The notes beneath the pieces are model-generated. The model searched no databases. It was not told the origin of the DNA and saw only the letters and a program-made list of their open reading frames with translations. From positions 30,391 through 94,390 of the forward strand of contig DASYZE010000060.1 of the NCBI GenBank assembly GCA_035946625.1: a stretch of 64,000 bases of DNA. Reading direction: 5' to 3'. Both the position numbers and the translations under genes were made by a program. This DNA comes from DASYXZ01 sp035946625 (GTDB lineage: Bacteria > Acidobacteriota > Terriglobia > UBA7540). This document shows positions 27,042-36,014 of the stretch, piece by piece (position 1 is the first letter of the stretch; each line of letters begins with the position of its first letter).

Positions 27042-28451
27042 ATGAATCTGGAACAAAAACTCGCCCAGCTTAAGAAAGCCACCCACAAGAGCGGCGGCGA
27101 AACGGAACTCGAACGCCAGCTTGAATTTTTGCGACGGGTGGGCACCAAAGTGAAGAATCCCGGGACCGCACAACAGGGCGCGCCGCTCCCGGCCCAACGC
27201 GTGCCCGAAGGGATTGAGGCGTATGTGGACGGTCGGGTTGAACAAAACTCACGGGGCGAGTTTTTTCTTGCGCGCCAGGCGCTCCCCTTCGGAAGGCCTT
27301 ACGGCAAACTCCGCATCGGGGACCTCTCGACACGAGATTTGCAGACTCTCAATATGTTTTTGGCTGGCGCCACCCTGCCCGAAGCTTCCCGCCTGATATT
27401 TCTGGATACCGAGACCACCGGCCTTGCGGGCGGAACGGGAACTTGCGCCTTCCTGATCGGCCTGGGTGCGGTGGATGGCACTCAATTTGTGGTTCGCCAA
27501 TTCTTCCTCCGGGATTATCCCGAAGAGGCGGCCATGCTCGATGCGCTCGCCGAAACACTTGAACCTTTTGACGGCATCGTCACTTTCAACGGCAAAACGT
27601 TTGATCTCCCCCTGCTCGAAACGCGCTATGCGCTGGCCCGGATGATATCCCCCTTCGCCCGCCTGCTCCATTTGGATCTGCTCCACCCCGCGCGACGACT
27701 GTGGAAGCTTCGCCTGGCAAGCTGCAAGCTTGGGCACCTGGAGAGCGAAGTGCTGGGTGTCCACCGTGAAGGTGACGTGGACGGGTCGGAAATTCCCGGG
27801 ATTTATTTTGATTACTTGCGCACCGGCAACGCCCGCGGGCTGCAACCGGTCTTTTATCACAACGCGCTGGATATTATTTCGCTGGCCGGCCTGACGGTGG
27901 AAATGGCGGACGTGATCGGCGCTCATGTTCCGGCGGCTCAGATCACACCACGTACGCGAAGTTTGGCGATGACCTCAAGTATCGACCTCTTTAGTCTCAG
28001 TCGAATTTTCGAACGCTCCGGCGCCCGGGACCTTTCGCTTTCCACTTGCCAGCAGGCGCTGGAGGCAGGGCTTCCGCAGCCCATCGAGACGCAGGCGTTG
28101 TGGCAACTGGCCACACAATACAAGCGGCGCGGGGAGTACGAACGAGCGCTTGAAATATGGTTTGAGGTCACGCAGCGGGAGGGGCCGCTCGCGCTTCGTG
28201 CCTTGCAGGAGCTTGCCATTCATTACGAGCATCGGAAGCGCGACGCGGAAACGGCCCTGGATTACACGGTGCGCGCCTTGGGACGATTGAATTCCGCACC
28301 TGTCGGCACCCTGCAAAAACAATTTTCCCACCGCATGAAAAGACTGCGGACCAAGGTCGGAAGGGGCAAAAAGACGCCCGGAAATGGAAGCGGTCAGAAG
28401 GGCGGGACGCCGCGTAACTTTAATCCCTTGCAGCAAAAATCATTCGTCTGA
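27042..28451 (+). CDS. MrfB/YprB-like DEDD exonuclease with TPR-like C-terminus
   Basis: A 469-residue protein of the YprB RNase H-like type. The exonuclease motifs are FLDTETTGLAGGTGT (Asp122, Glu124), VTFNGKTFDLP and the late YHNALDIISLAG. Residues about 320-430 have paired helices like TPR repeats (ALWQLATQYKRRGEYERALEI, ALQELAIHYEHRKRDAETAL). The Bacillus homologue MrfB is a metal-dependent DnaQ-like exonuclease that works with helicase MrfA against mitomycin C lesions. Here the helicase gene lies 4.1 kb upstream on the same strand, with two unrelated genes between. The 3' end overlaps the opposite-strand gene by 12 bases. Confidence 0.85.
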   Translation: MNLEQKLAQLKKATHKSGGETELERQLEFLRRVGTKVKNPGTAQQGAPLPAQRVPEGIEAYVDGRVEQNSRGEFFLARQALPFGRPYGKLRIGDLSTRDLQTLNMFLAGATLPEASRLIFLDTETTGLAGGTGTCAFLIGLGAVDGTQFVVRQFFLRDYPEEAAMLDALAETLEPFDGIVTFNGKTFDLPLLETRYALARMISPFARLLHLDLLHPARRLWKLRLASCKLGHLESEVLGVHREGDVDGSEIPGIYFDYLRTGNARGLQPVFYHNALDIISLAGLTVEMADVIGAHVPAAQITPRTRSLAMTSSIDLFSLSRIFERSGARDLSLSTCQQALEAGLPQPIETQALWQLATQYKRRGEYERALEIWFEVTQREGPLALRALQELAIHYEHRKRDAETALDYTVRALGRLNSAPVGTLQKQFSHRMKRLRTKVGRGKKTPGNGSGQKGGTPRNFNPLQQKSFV

Positions 28452-28955
28452 TATTTCGTCGGCGGAAAGCGACTTGAGAACCACTTGCTTTCGCTCCACG
28501 CTCTCCTCGCCCGTGTCCCCATTCACCGTGATGATTTGCAGCTCCCCAACCAGGCGAAGGTAATCCGCGTCTTTCTCCTCGTGCCCCGAGCCGCGCACGA
28601 TGGCGCCGCTGAATCGATAATATTTTCGGTGAATCTCTTCGGTTTTGAACTCCACATGGTCTTCTTTGCGGGTGCCAATGGTGAGCGAGTAACTGAGAAC
28701 GGTGTCGGACTCATCGGCATTCTGGTACGCGTCAATCTGGCCTTTCAGCCTACCCTCTTCTTCATGAATCAGGAGGGTATCGTCGGGCCCCAGAAAATGA
28801 AACTCTGTATTGATTTCGTCGATGGCGGATTTCGATAGCGCCGCCCTTGGGGCACTCGTCGCGTAAAAAGCGAAGGGGAGAAGGAAATACAGCAGCACAC
28901 TTTTCCACTTTACCGCCCCTCGGCTAAATTTTCGATGTGGCATTTGAGAGATCAT
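28440..28955 (-). CDS. Exported protein of unknown function
   Basis: A 171-residue protein with a signal peptide at about residues 14-36 (VKWKSVLLYFLLPFAFYATSA). The mature part is charged and beta-rich in look (EINTEFHFLGPDDTLLIHEEEGRLKG, LSYSLTIGTRKEDHVEF, ADYLRLVGELQIITVNGD). I do not recognise a family. It converges with the exonuclease gene, overlapping it by 12 bases at the ends. Confidence 0.65.
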   Translation of the reverse strand: MISQMPHRKFSRGAVKWKSVLLYFLLPFAFYATSAPRAALSKSAIDEINTEFHFLGPDDTLLIHEEEGRLKGQIDAYQNADESDTVLSYSLTIGTRKEDHVEFKTEEIHRKYYRFSGAIVRGSGHEEKDADYLRLVGELQIITVNGDTGEESVERKQVVLKSLSADEISDE

Positions 28956-29170
28956 AAATTGTGTAAAATCGATTCACTTTATCCGAACGTTCCGTGCTTT
29001 CGCGCCTTTTACTCCCTTTTCAACGGTCAATCGCACGTTGACCCGTCAGGGTAAGTTTATCCTCCCCGGCCCCGCCGGGCAAGCGCGCTCCTGCGCGGAT
29101 ATCCGTGGCTTGACACAGCTCGCCATTTCGGACAGCATCTCACAGCAGTCTTAGTGGGGGGGCGCGAGTT

Positions 29171-29917
29171 GTGAACCCAAGAAATAACCGCTGGTGCTTT
29201 GCCATCACTTGGGCCCTGTCAATCACGGCCTTCCACGGACAAACCATGAATCTTCACAACCCCTATTTGAGCAGCGTTGCAATTATTTCAGGCTTTTCCC
29301 GCAAGGACTTTGTGCCGGATGGCGATTTGAAAAAGAAGGCCTGGGTAAAAGCAAAGTGGATTCGATTTGACCACGACATGTCGGGCCGGCTCCATTACCC
29401 GGAGGCTGATACGCGGGTGGCTGCCCTGTGGACGGAAAAATTCGTTTACTTTGCATTCAAATGCAAATATTCGGCTCTTAATGTTTATGAGGGCGAGGAC
29501 GCTTCCAAAGAGCGGTGGGAGCTTTGGAATCGCGACGTGGCGGAGGTTTTCATCAATTCCCAGCCCGAGCGCGTGAGCCATTACTATGAGTTTGAAGTTG
29601 CACCCAACAATCAGTGGATTGACCTGGAAATCGACAAAACAAAAACACCGTTTAACGATGCGTCCTGGGATTCGCATTTCGATCACGCCGCCCGCGTTGA
29701 CTCAAAGAAGCACGTTTGGATTTGCGAGATGCGAATCCCGGTCACATCAATGGGCGTTTCCGCCATGCAACCCAACATGGAATGGCGCCTCAATTTCTAC
29801 CGGGCGGACGGATTGGGCGACGATACCCAACGCCGCTTCATGGCCTGGAGTATAATTCCGGAAGGAAATTCTTTTCACCAACCGGCGTACTTTGGCATCA
29901 TCAAATTTTTGAAATGA
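29171..29917 (+). CDS. CBM9-like carbohydrate-binding protein
   Basis: A 248-residue protein resembling the family 9 carbohydrate-binding/DOMON-like sugar-binding fold: RVAALWTEKFVYFAFKCKY, DVAEVFINSQPERVSHYYEFEVAPNNQWIDLEI and WICEMRIPVTSMG are typical strands. The N-terminus (WCFAITWALSITAFHGQ) may be a signal peptide. Such proteins in soil bacteria are usually secreted and bind glycans, but no enzyme domain is attached here. Starts at GTG 29171, behind a run of G residues. Confidence 0.72.
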   Translation: MNPRNNRWCFAITWALSITAFHGQTMNLHNPYLSSVAIISGFSRKDFVPDGDLKKKAWVKAKWIRFDHDMSGRLHYPEADTRVAALWTEKFVYFAFKCKYSALNVYEGEDASKERWELWNRDVAEVFINSQPERVSHYYEFEVAPNNQWIDLEIDKTKTPFNDASWDSHFDHAARVDSKKHVWICEMRIPVTSMGVSAMQPNMEWRLNFYRADGLGDDTQRRFMAWSIIPEGNSFHQPAYFGIIKFLK

Positions 29918-29986
29918 CGGTTATTGAAGGCAGGGATTGTTTTGCCGCAGAATTGAGCCTCAAAACAGCGTTGCCAGCCTGGCGTT

Positions 29987-30814
29987 TCACTTTTCTGCCC
30001 GTTTGTAGCAGCCCAGCACTCGCATGAACTTCGTGACTTCGCCAAGGTGGGCGAGCGCCCTGCGGCAACGATCCTCTTTAACGCTGCCGAGGAAATCCAG
30101 ATAGAAAAAGTATTCCCAAGGCCGCCCTCGCAAGGGCCGCGACTCCATTTTGGTTAAATCGATCTCGCGCAGGGCAAAAACACTGAGGCATTTGTAGAGG
30201 GCCCCGGGGACATTGCGAGTGGAAAAAACTATCGAAACCTTGTTGGCGCCCGCAGGCACAGCGCGAGTCTTGGAAAGCAAAAGAAACCGGGTGAAATTTT
30301 CGCGATGATCTTCAAGGTGAGTCTTGAGAATTCGAGCTTGATAGACCGTGGCAGCCGTCCGGCTGGCGATGGCGGCGGCCCCCGGGATCCTTTTTTCCGC
30401 CAACATCTTGACGCTCCCCGCCGTGTCATAGAATGGAATCTTCTCCACCCGCGCATGCTGTGTAAAGAACCGGCCGCATTGCGCGAGAGCGACCGGGTGT
30501 GAATAAACCTGACTCACGCCGGCGAGGGTGGTGCCGGGAAAAGCGATCAGGTTGTGCACGATCCGGAGACTGGCTTCGGCAATGATGTGCAGCTGATTCT
30601 CAAGCAGCAGGTCGTAATTTTCATAGACCGACCCGGCCAAAGTATTTTCGATCGGCACCAGACACAGCCGCGCCGCGCCTTTGGCCACGCTCTCGAAAGT
30701 CGCGGAAAAAGTTTCCCTGGGCAGGACGCGAATTTGACGGCCCAGGAGTTTGTAAGCCGCCTCTTCGCTGAACGAACCACGCTCGCCCTGAAATGCCACC
30801 GCGGTGTTGACCAT
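29987..30814 (-). CDS. pheA: Prephenate dehydratase
   Basis: A monofunctional enzyme of about 275 residues that converts prephenate to phenylpyruvate. The catalytic half has AFQGERGSFSEEAA, VPIENTLAGSV and NFTRFLLLSKT (the catalytic Thr in the TRF motif). The C-terminal ACT domain (about 195-270) has KMESRPLRGRPWEYFFYLDF, the ESRP motif that senses phenylalanine, so feedback inhibition is expected. I chose ATG 30814, which has GAGGA upstream and begins at the family's normal start; ATG 30856 adds 14 residues without a ribosome site. The chorismate mutase domain is absent. Confidence 0.92.
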   Translation of the reverse strand: MVNTAVAFQGERGSFSEEAAYKLLGRQIRVLPRETFSATFESVAKGAARLCLVPIENTLAGSVYENYDLLLENQLHIIAEASLRIVHNLIAFPGTTLAGVSQVYSHPVALAQCGRFFTQHARVEKIPFYDTAGSVKMLAEKRIPGAAAIASRTAATVYQARILKTHLEDHRENFTRFLLLSKTRAVPAGANKVSIVFSTRNVPGALYKCLSVFALREIDLTKMESRPLRGRPWEYFFYLDFLGSVKEDRCRRALAHLGEVTKFMRVLGCYKRAEK

Positions 30815-30911
30815 GGGATCTGATTCCTCAATCACGAAAAATGCAAGAGCGTCCATCGATTCGGCGTAAAATTGGAGAACGATGAATTAGACGCTCAAGG
30901 GCCCGCACCAC

Positions 30912-31508
30912 TTACGCCGAACCGAGGAGCCCTCGAAAAAAGAAATCGGCGTAGGTCTGTGCGAGTTCCGTCTGTTTGACCGGACCTTCCGGTTGGTACC
31001 ACTGATACAGCCAGTTGATGATGCCCAGCAGAGCAAATGCGGCGGTGCGCGGTGGGAGCAACGACTTGCCCTCCTTCTGCGCCTGGACTTGGGAGATGAG
31101 GTTTTCAAGATAGTGGATATACTCCCTCTTTCTAGCATTGATCTTTTTGTGGAGCGCTCCCTTAAGGGACCGATTTTCGTGGAGGATGACGGTGATCTCC
31201 TGGTCGCGGGCTCGTACAATCAAATCAATGTGGCCGATGATCGTTTGTCGCAGCTTTTCCCGGGGGTCTGCAATGTTTTTTACTTTCTCCAGAACCGTCT
31301 CCTGCAAAATATCCATTCCATAATTCATGATTTCAAACAAAAGATGGTCCTTACTTCCGATGTGATGATACAGCCCCGCCTTGGTGAGGCCGACGGCGGT
31401 GGCGATTTCCTGCATCGACGCCCCGTCGTACCCTTTTTCGTAAAACACACGCGCGGCGATGCGGCAAATCTGGCGGAGCCTTTGCTTGGTGTCCTCAGTG
31501 TGGGCCAT
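30912..31508 (-). CDS. TetR/AcrR-family transcriptional regulator
   Basis: A 198-residue repressor-type protein. The N-terminal helix-turn-helix is RQICRIAARVFYEKGYDGAS followed by MQEIATAVGLTKAGLYHHIGSKDHLL, very close to the FadR/AcrR pattern; the C-terminal ligand domain (about 60-190) is helical and unassigned. I set the start at ATG 31508, since the longer frame to 31730 has no homology. An inverted repeat CGAAC-N4-GTTCG at 31521-31534, just upstream of the start, could be its own operator. Ligand and targets unknown; fatty-acid metabolism regulators have similar HTH sequences. Confidence 0.85.
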   Translation of the reverse strand: MAHTEDTKQRLRQICRIAARVFYEKGYDGASMQEIATAVGLTKAGLYHHIGSKDHLLFEIMNYGMDILQETVLEKVKNIADPREKLRQTIIGHIDLIVRARDQEITVILHENRSLKGALHKKINARKREYIHYLENLISQVQAQKEGKSLLPPRTAAFALLGIINWLYQWYQPEGPVKQTELAQTYADFFFRGLLGSA

Positions 31509-31520
31509 ACCGGGAAAACC

Positions 31521-31534
31521 CGAACAGTCGTTCG
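31521..31534. promoter_or_regulatory. Possible operator upstream of the tetR-type gene
   Basis: CGAAC and GTTCG flank four bases, 13 bases before the regulator's ATG on the minus strand. Autoregulation through short palindromes is usual in the TetR family; the site itself is only a guess from symmetry. Confidence 0.3.
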
Positions 31535-32109
31535 TCCGGCAGTGTATCACAAGGGCCTGACGACAAAAAGCAGAAGGCAGCGGGCCCGTGATGGACGGAA
31601 CCGCGATCAAGAACCAGGTGTCAAGGCGCGCCCCGGTCATGTTGCAAGGTACAGGGTCTGTCGACTTTGACAAGGCAGGGCCACTTTTATTTTCCTTTTT
31701 CGCACCCCTGCTTTGCAGGAAAGAAAGCACGCCTTGGAGGCAGAGTTGCCTTCACTGACGAGGAGGGCACCCACGATGGCCTGAGGTGTGTGGAGCTGCT
31801 TTGGATGGCGGATTTCCCTGCTGTCAACGCCTGCCCGCTCTAGCCTGGGCCAAAGGTGAAGCGGAGAAGGGCGATTCGATCCCAAAATGTCTATTTAAGC
31901 CGAAGTATCTGGGGCTCCGCCAAAATGGGCGTCAATTCACCCGTCCCGAGGTTCTGTATTTTGATTTTTATGGGAAACATTTATTTTATGTTATAGTAAT
32001 CTGACCTTTGCAAGGCATCAACTACTCGGAATAGTAACCGGCTTGCTACCCTAGATCACCGTGCAAGCTTCATTCCAGGGTCTTGCTTGAAATCGGGAAG
32101 AAGGAGAAA
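31535..32109. other. Spacer upstream of the polysaccharide locus
   Basis: About 575 bases without a recognisable gene. The last part is strongly AT-rich (about 31955-32005, with TTATTTTATGTTATAGTAAT), which stands out from the GC-rich surroundings and probably holds the promoter of the nucleotide-sugar genes; I cannot fix the -35 and -10 boxes. A short AAGCAGAAGGCAG at 31568-31580 resembles the repeat modules in the helicase gene. Confidence 0.45.
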
Positions 32110-32685
32110 ATGGAGGTTCGCATCGAATCGACCCACTCCAGTGATGTTGTCGTTCTGTTGCGTTAATTTTTCCAGGACTCGCGTGGGTGCTTCACAGAAA
32201 TATTTTGCGTGGATAAGTTCCCAAGGTTGAACATGCCGCGCGATTTTGTTCAGATAAATCAGTCAGATTCAAGGAAGAATGTCATCCACGCGCTGCACTT
32301 CCAATGGGATCCGCCCATGGGCAAATTGATGAGGGTGGTGCGCGAGACCGAATTTTTGATGGCGGTCGATCTCCGCAGAGGTTCGCCCACGGTGAGGAAA
32401 TGGTTCGGGACAGAAGTGTCAGGTGTGAACGGCAAACGGGTTTGGGCGCCGGAGAGCTTTGCCAGGGGGTTTTGCGCCCTTTGCGATTTCGCGATTGTTG
32501 AATATCAATGCACAGGCATTTACCGTGGCCAAGGTGAGGCGGCCATTCGTTGGAATGATCCCGCCATAGGAGTTGAGTGGCCGGTTGCCGATCCGTTGGT
32601 ATCAGAAAAGGACCAAAACGCACATACCCTTGCAGACTGGCTGGCTTCATCCCATTCGGAACAATTCAAGTTTCCAACTACCTAA
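32110..32685 (+). pseudogene. rmlC: dTDP-4-dehydrorhamnose 3,5-epimerase-like gene with in-frame stop
   Basis: The full frame from ATG 32110 (AAGGAG just upstream) gives MEVRIESTHSSDVVVLLR, then TAA at 32164-32166, then FFQDSRGCFTEIF and the rest of an RmlC-like cupin in the same frame. Codon 63 is the expected catalytic His in ALHFQW; KLMRVVRETEFLMAVDLR, VWAPESFARGF, VEYQCTGIY and IRWNDPAIGVEWP follow. Without the stop, the length (191) is normal. Translation from the internal GTG at 32209 would give 158 residues lacking the N-terminal strands, and no ribosome site precedes it. The Arg of the usual LRGLH motif is His here, so the sugar may not be dTDP-linked. Confidence 0.8.
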
Positions 32686-32707
32686 GGTAATGAAGGAGGA
32701 CTTTTCA

Positions 32708-33709
32708 GTGAGAATACTGGTCGCCGGCGGAGGTGGGTATTTAGGCTCGGTGTTAATCCCCAAGTTGCTCGCAAGGGATTACTTGACCGATGTCGTGGAC
32801 TTATTCTGGTTCGGCAACCATCTGCCAAGGGAAGTCAGGATTCTTCACAAAGATATCTTTGATCTCACCACCGAAGATCTGCATGGGTATGACCAGGTTA
32901 TCTTTCTTGCCGGGCTATCCAACGATCCCATGGCCGAGTTTTCGCCGAGCAAGAATTTCATCTTCAATGCGGCCGCGCCCGCTTACCTCGCCTATATTGC
33001 CAAGAGGGCTGGAGTGAAGAGATACATCTATGCCTGCTCCTGTTCGGTTTACGGATACACCGAAAATGAGTTGTTCGACGAGACCCGACCGGCATTTTCC
33101 AGCAATCCTTACGGCATTTCAAAACTGCAAGGTGAACAAGCCGTGATGCAGTTGGCGGATAAAGATTTTTCGGTGATCTCTCTTCGCAAGGGAACCGTTT
33201 GTGGCTATAGTCCGCGAATGCGCTTGGATCTCATAATCAATACCATGTTCAAGGCCGCACTTAAAGACCAGACAATCACTGTGAATAATCCGGCCATTTG
33301 GCGCCCCATCCTGAGCATTGAAGATGCGGCCAATGCTTACATCAGATCGGTGGAGGCGAACCCAAATATCTCCGGCATTTTTAATATCGCTTCGGGGAAC
33401 TACACCGTGGGTGAGATTGGGGATTTGGTAAAAATCGCCATCGAGGATCAAATGGGAATCAAAATCAATCTTGTGATCAATCACATTCAGGACTTCCGGA
33501 ACTATAAAGTAAGCATCGAAAAGGCGGCGAACATCCTTAGCTTTCATCCTCAGGATGACGTTAGATCCATCGTGGCGAGTTTAGTCTCCAACATGTCGAT
33601 GTTCTCCGACTGGGACAATCCCCTATACTACAATATCGCGAGATTGAAAGAACTGGAGGCGGCGTCCGCGGAACAATTAACCGCCCATGCTATGGTTGCA
33701 GGGAAATGA
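32708..33709 (+). CDS. Extended-SDR NAD-dependent nucleotide-sugar epimerase/dehydratase
   Basis: A 333-residue extended short-chain dehydrogenase. The NAD motif is GGGGYLG near residue 6-12, the catalytic pair is YGISK (Tyr-x-x-x-Lys), with ACSCSVYGYTENE supplying the Ser/Thr. The family interconverts or dehydrates NDP-hexoses in the cytoplasm. I use GTG 32708, where AAGGAGG lies 8 bases upstream (this site is itself inside the first codons of the alternative ATG 32690). It follows the broken rmlC gene by 22 bases and precedes rmlD. The substrate cannot be told; a GDP-heptose or dTDP-hexose derivative is possible given the neighbours. Confidence 0.83.
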   Translation: MRILVAGGGGYLGSVLIPKLLARDYLTDVVDLFWFGNHLPREVRILHKDIFDLTTEDLHGYDQVIFLAGLSNDPMAEFSPSKNFIFNAAAPAYLAYIAKRAGVKRYIYACSCSVYGYTENELFDETRPAFSSNPYGISKLQGEQAVMQLADKDFSVISLRKGTVCGYSPRMRLDLIINTMFKAALKDQTITVNNPAIWRPILSIEDAANAYIRSVEANPNISGIFNIASGNYTVGEIGDLVKIAIEDQMGIKINLVINHIQDFRNYKVSIEKAANILSFHPQDDVRSIVASLVSNMSMFSDWDNPLYYNIARLKELEAASAEQLTAHAMVAGK

Positions 33710-33756
33710 TATTGAGGCATCAAGATACCTTCTGAACCACTGATAGGAGATTCAAA

Positions 33757-34644
33757 TTGAAGGTCTTTCTCATCGGTGCGAACGGCCAATTGGGCACTGA
33801 TTTACATCGGATATTCGTTTCCGAGGGAACTTCTGTTGTACCAGTAACTCACAGGGACCTCGACGTCCGCCATGCCGAGGCGGTGTTTGCTGCGATATCG
33901 GAGGCTCGGCCTGATGTGGTGGTCAGTACAGCTGCTTACCACAGGGTCGAGGAGTGTGAGACACAAGCCGCCCTGGCTTTTGAAGTCAATGCCCTGGGTG
34001 CGCGGAACCTGGCCCAGGCGTGCGACCGGGCTGGTTGTGTTCTGGTCAATTTCAGCACGGATTTCGTCTTTGATGGCAGGCAACGAAAGCCCTATTCTGA
34101 GGTTGACGTGCCCCATCCGCTAAGCGTCTACGGGGCCTCCAAATTGTCAGGGGAGCATCTTGTCGCCGCGGTATTTGACCGATATTTAGTGATTCGCACC
34201 TGCGGCCTTTATGGGCTCGCGGGCAGCAGCGGCAAGGGTGGGAATTTCGTCGAGACGATGCTTAAGAAAGCGGCGGCTAAGACGCCTATCCGCGTAGTGA
34301 AAGACCAGGTCCTGACTCCCACTTTCACGTCCGATCTGGCTGAGGCGGTCGTGAAGTTAATCCGAACCGAGCGGTTTGGACTTATTCACATATCAAGCGA
34401 GGGCGAATGTTCATGGTATGAGTTCGCCAAAACGATCTTCGAACTCGAAAAGCTGGAGGTCGATCTCGCTCCCGTCTCAACCGGTCAATTTCCCAGCACC
34501 GTAAAACGTCCATCATATTCTGTCTTGCTGAAAGAGCGGCTCAACGCCACAGGCATTAAGACAGCCCGGTGGGAGGACGCTCTAGCCCGTTACTTGTTGG
34601 CGCGTGGCGTCAAGCATGCGGCGACGGCCGTGGACCCTCGTTGA
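33757..34644 (+). CDS. rmlD: dTDP-4-dehydrorhamnose reductase-like protein
   Basis: A 295-residue RmlD-type SDR. Marks are FLIGANGQLGTDL (NADPH motif), STAAYHRVEECE, NFSTDFVFDG and YGASKLSGE (catalytic Tyr/Lys). RmlD reduces the 4-keto group to give dTDP-L-rhamnose; related enzymes act on other 4-keto-6-deoxy sugars. Starts at TTG 33757 with GGAG 8 bases upstream. It is in line with the SDR and rmlC genes. The pathway's RmlB is not seen here, and RmlA survives only as a fragment (46521-46613), so the actual substrate may come from elsewhere. Confidence 0.88.
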   Translation: MKVFLIGANGQLGTDLHRIFVSEGTSVVPVTHRDLDVRHAEAVFAAISEARPDVVVSTAAYHRVEECETQAALAFEVNALGARNLAQACDRAGCVLVNFSTDFVFDGRQRKPYSEVDVPHPLSVYGASKLSGEHLVAAVFDRYLVIRTCGLYGLAGSSGKGGNFVETMLKKAAAKTPIRVVKDQVLTPTFTSDLAEAVVKLIRTERFGLIHISSEGECSWYEFAKTIFELEKLEVDLAPVSTGQFPSTVKRPSYSVLLKERLNATGIKTARWEDALARYLLARGVKHAATAVDPR

Positions 34645-34786
34645 CCTTCTCTGCGCCTTTGAACATAACCTGCAAATATAAGTTCTGGCTGGCAATCGTT
34701 GGGTTAAATAGCTTTCGGATTTGCTAAGTTTATCGTAACCTCGATTTTACGCATTGCACGGACGAAAGGGAGGAGGACCGTCCGAC

Positions 34787-36010
34787 ATGGTGAAGATCAA
34801 TCATGTAGCCATCGTGGGAGGGTGTGGGCACGTAGGTTTGCCCCTGGGGATAGTTCTTGCCGCCCACGGTGGGTATCAAGTTACTTTAATTGATATTGAC
34901 ACCAAAAAAGTCGACGCAGTCAACGCGGGACAAATGCCGTTTCGGGAAACGGGCGCTGAAGAGGTTCTCCGGCAGGTTATCAAACAAAACCTCTGTGCCA
35001 CCACGGACTCGGCTTCGCTCCGAACTGCCGACGCTGTCATCACAGCGGTTGGGACTCATGTTGACGAGCACTTGAATCCTACGGTCAACGCACTATTCGC
35101 GGATGTGGAGCGCACTATACAGGAGATGCAGCAAAACTCGCTGCTGGTTTTACGCAGCACGGTTTATCCCGGTGTGACTCGTCTGATATTTGAATTGATC
35201 CGGGCCCGGAATGTCCACATCCACGTGGCGTTTTGCCCGGAAAGGATCGTCGAAGGAAAGGCGTTGGAAGAATTGAACAAGTTGCCCCAGATCATTTCCG
35301 CCTTCGAACCCAAAGCTCTTGAAAAAGCGCGTGAACTTTTCGGCCGGATCGCCCCCCAAATCATCGAACTTACTCCGCTCGAGGCCGAATTGGCGAAGCT
35401 CTTCAGCAACAGTTGGCGTTACCTGAACTTTGCCATATCGAACCAGTTTTTCATGTTGGCGCAGAGCCATGGGGCGGATTTTTATAAGATTCACGACGCG
35501 GTCACGCGCAATTATCCCCGCATGAGTGCGTTCCAGCGCGCGGGATTCACGGGTGGGCCGTGCCTGCTCAAAGACACCTTGCACCTTTCTGCCTTCTCAG
35601 GCAACGACTTTTTCATGGGGCACGCGGCGATGTTGATTAACGAAGGTTTGCCCAGCTTCGTAGTGGACCAGTTGCGGGGAAAGGACCTCGCCAAGCTCCG
35701 AGTGGCCATCCTGGGAATGGCCTTCAAAGGAGATTCTGACGACTCTCGGGACAGCCTCTCCTACAAGCTGAAAAAGCTGCTGCAGCTTCACGCCCTCGAA
35801 GTGATCTGCACAGATCCTTTTGTACCCGACCCCACCCTGGTCCCGCTTGAGGAGGCCATCAACCGTGCCGACATCATCATTCTCGGCGCTCCACACTCGG
35901 CCTACCGGAATCTCAAATTTCCCGCGGAGAAAACTGTCGTAGAAATCTGGGGATTTTGGCCGGAACGCGGGAAAGTGTCTGCTTCCGATCCATTGGACGC
36001 AAAAATCTAG
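34787..36010 (+). CDS. UDP-sugar 6-dehydrogenase (UDP-glucose/GDP-mannose dehydrogenase family)
   Basis: A 407-residue NAD-dependent dehydrogenase that oxidises an NDP-sugar to the uronic acid in two steps. The NAD motif is VGGCGHVGLPLG (residues 10-21); the catalytic cysteine is Cys259 in FTGGPCLLKD; CPERIVEGKALEEL and AILGMAFKGDSDDSRDSLS are the typical central and C-terminal segments. The pattern is nearest to WecC/WbpA-type (UDP-ManNAc or UDP-GlcNAc) enzymes rather than Ugd, but the sugar is not certain. Starts at ATG 34787 downstream of GGAGGAGG; a TTG frame begins at 34754. Four bases separate it from the next gene. Confidence 0.88.
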   Translation: MVKINHVAIVGGCGHVGLPLGIVLAAHGGYQVTLIDIDTKKVDAVNAGQMPFRETGAEEVLRQVIKQNLCATTDSASLRTADAVITAVGTHVDEHLNPTVNALFADVERTIQEMQQNSLLVLRSTVYPGVTRLIFELIRARNVHIHVAFCPERIVEGKALEELNKLPQIISAFEPKALEKARELFGRIAPQIIELTPLEAELAKLFSNSWRYLNFAISNQFFMLAQSHGADFYKIHDAVTRNYPRMSAFQRAGFTGGPCLLKDTLHLSAFSGNDFFMGHAAMLINEGLPSFVVDQLRGKDLAKLRVAILGMAFKGDSDDSRDSLSYKLKKLLQLHALEVICTDPFVPDPTLVPLEEAINRADIIILGAPHSAYRNLKFPAEKTVVEIWGFWPERGKVSASDPLDAKI

Positions 36011-36014
36011 TGTC

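Noticed and set aside
31568..31580. A short AAGCAGAAGGCAG as a third copy of the helicase modules
   Set aside because: Too short to separate from chance; only mentioned as a hint.
33757..34644. A complete dTDP-rhamnose operon
   Set aside because: RmlC is interrupted, RmlA is a fragment and no RmlB is seen in the window, so the pathway cannot be called complete.
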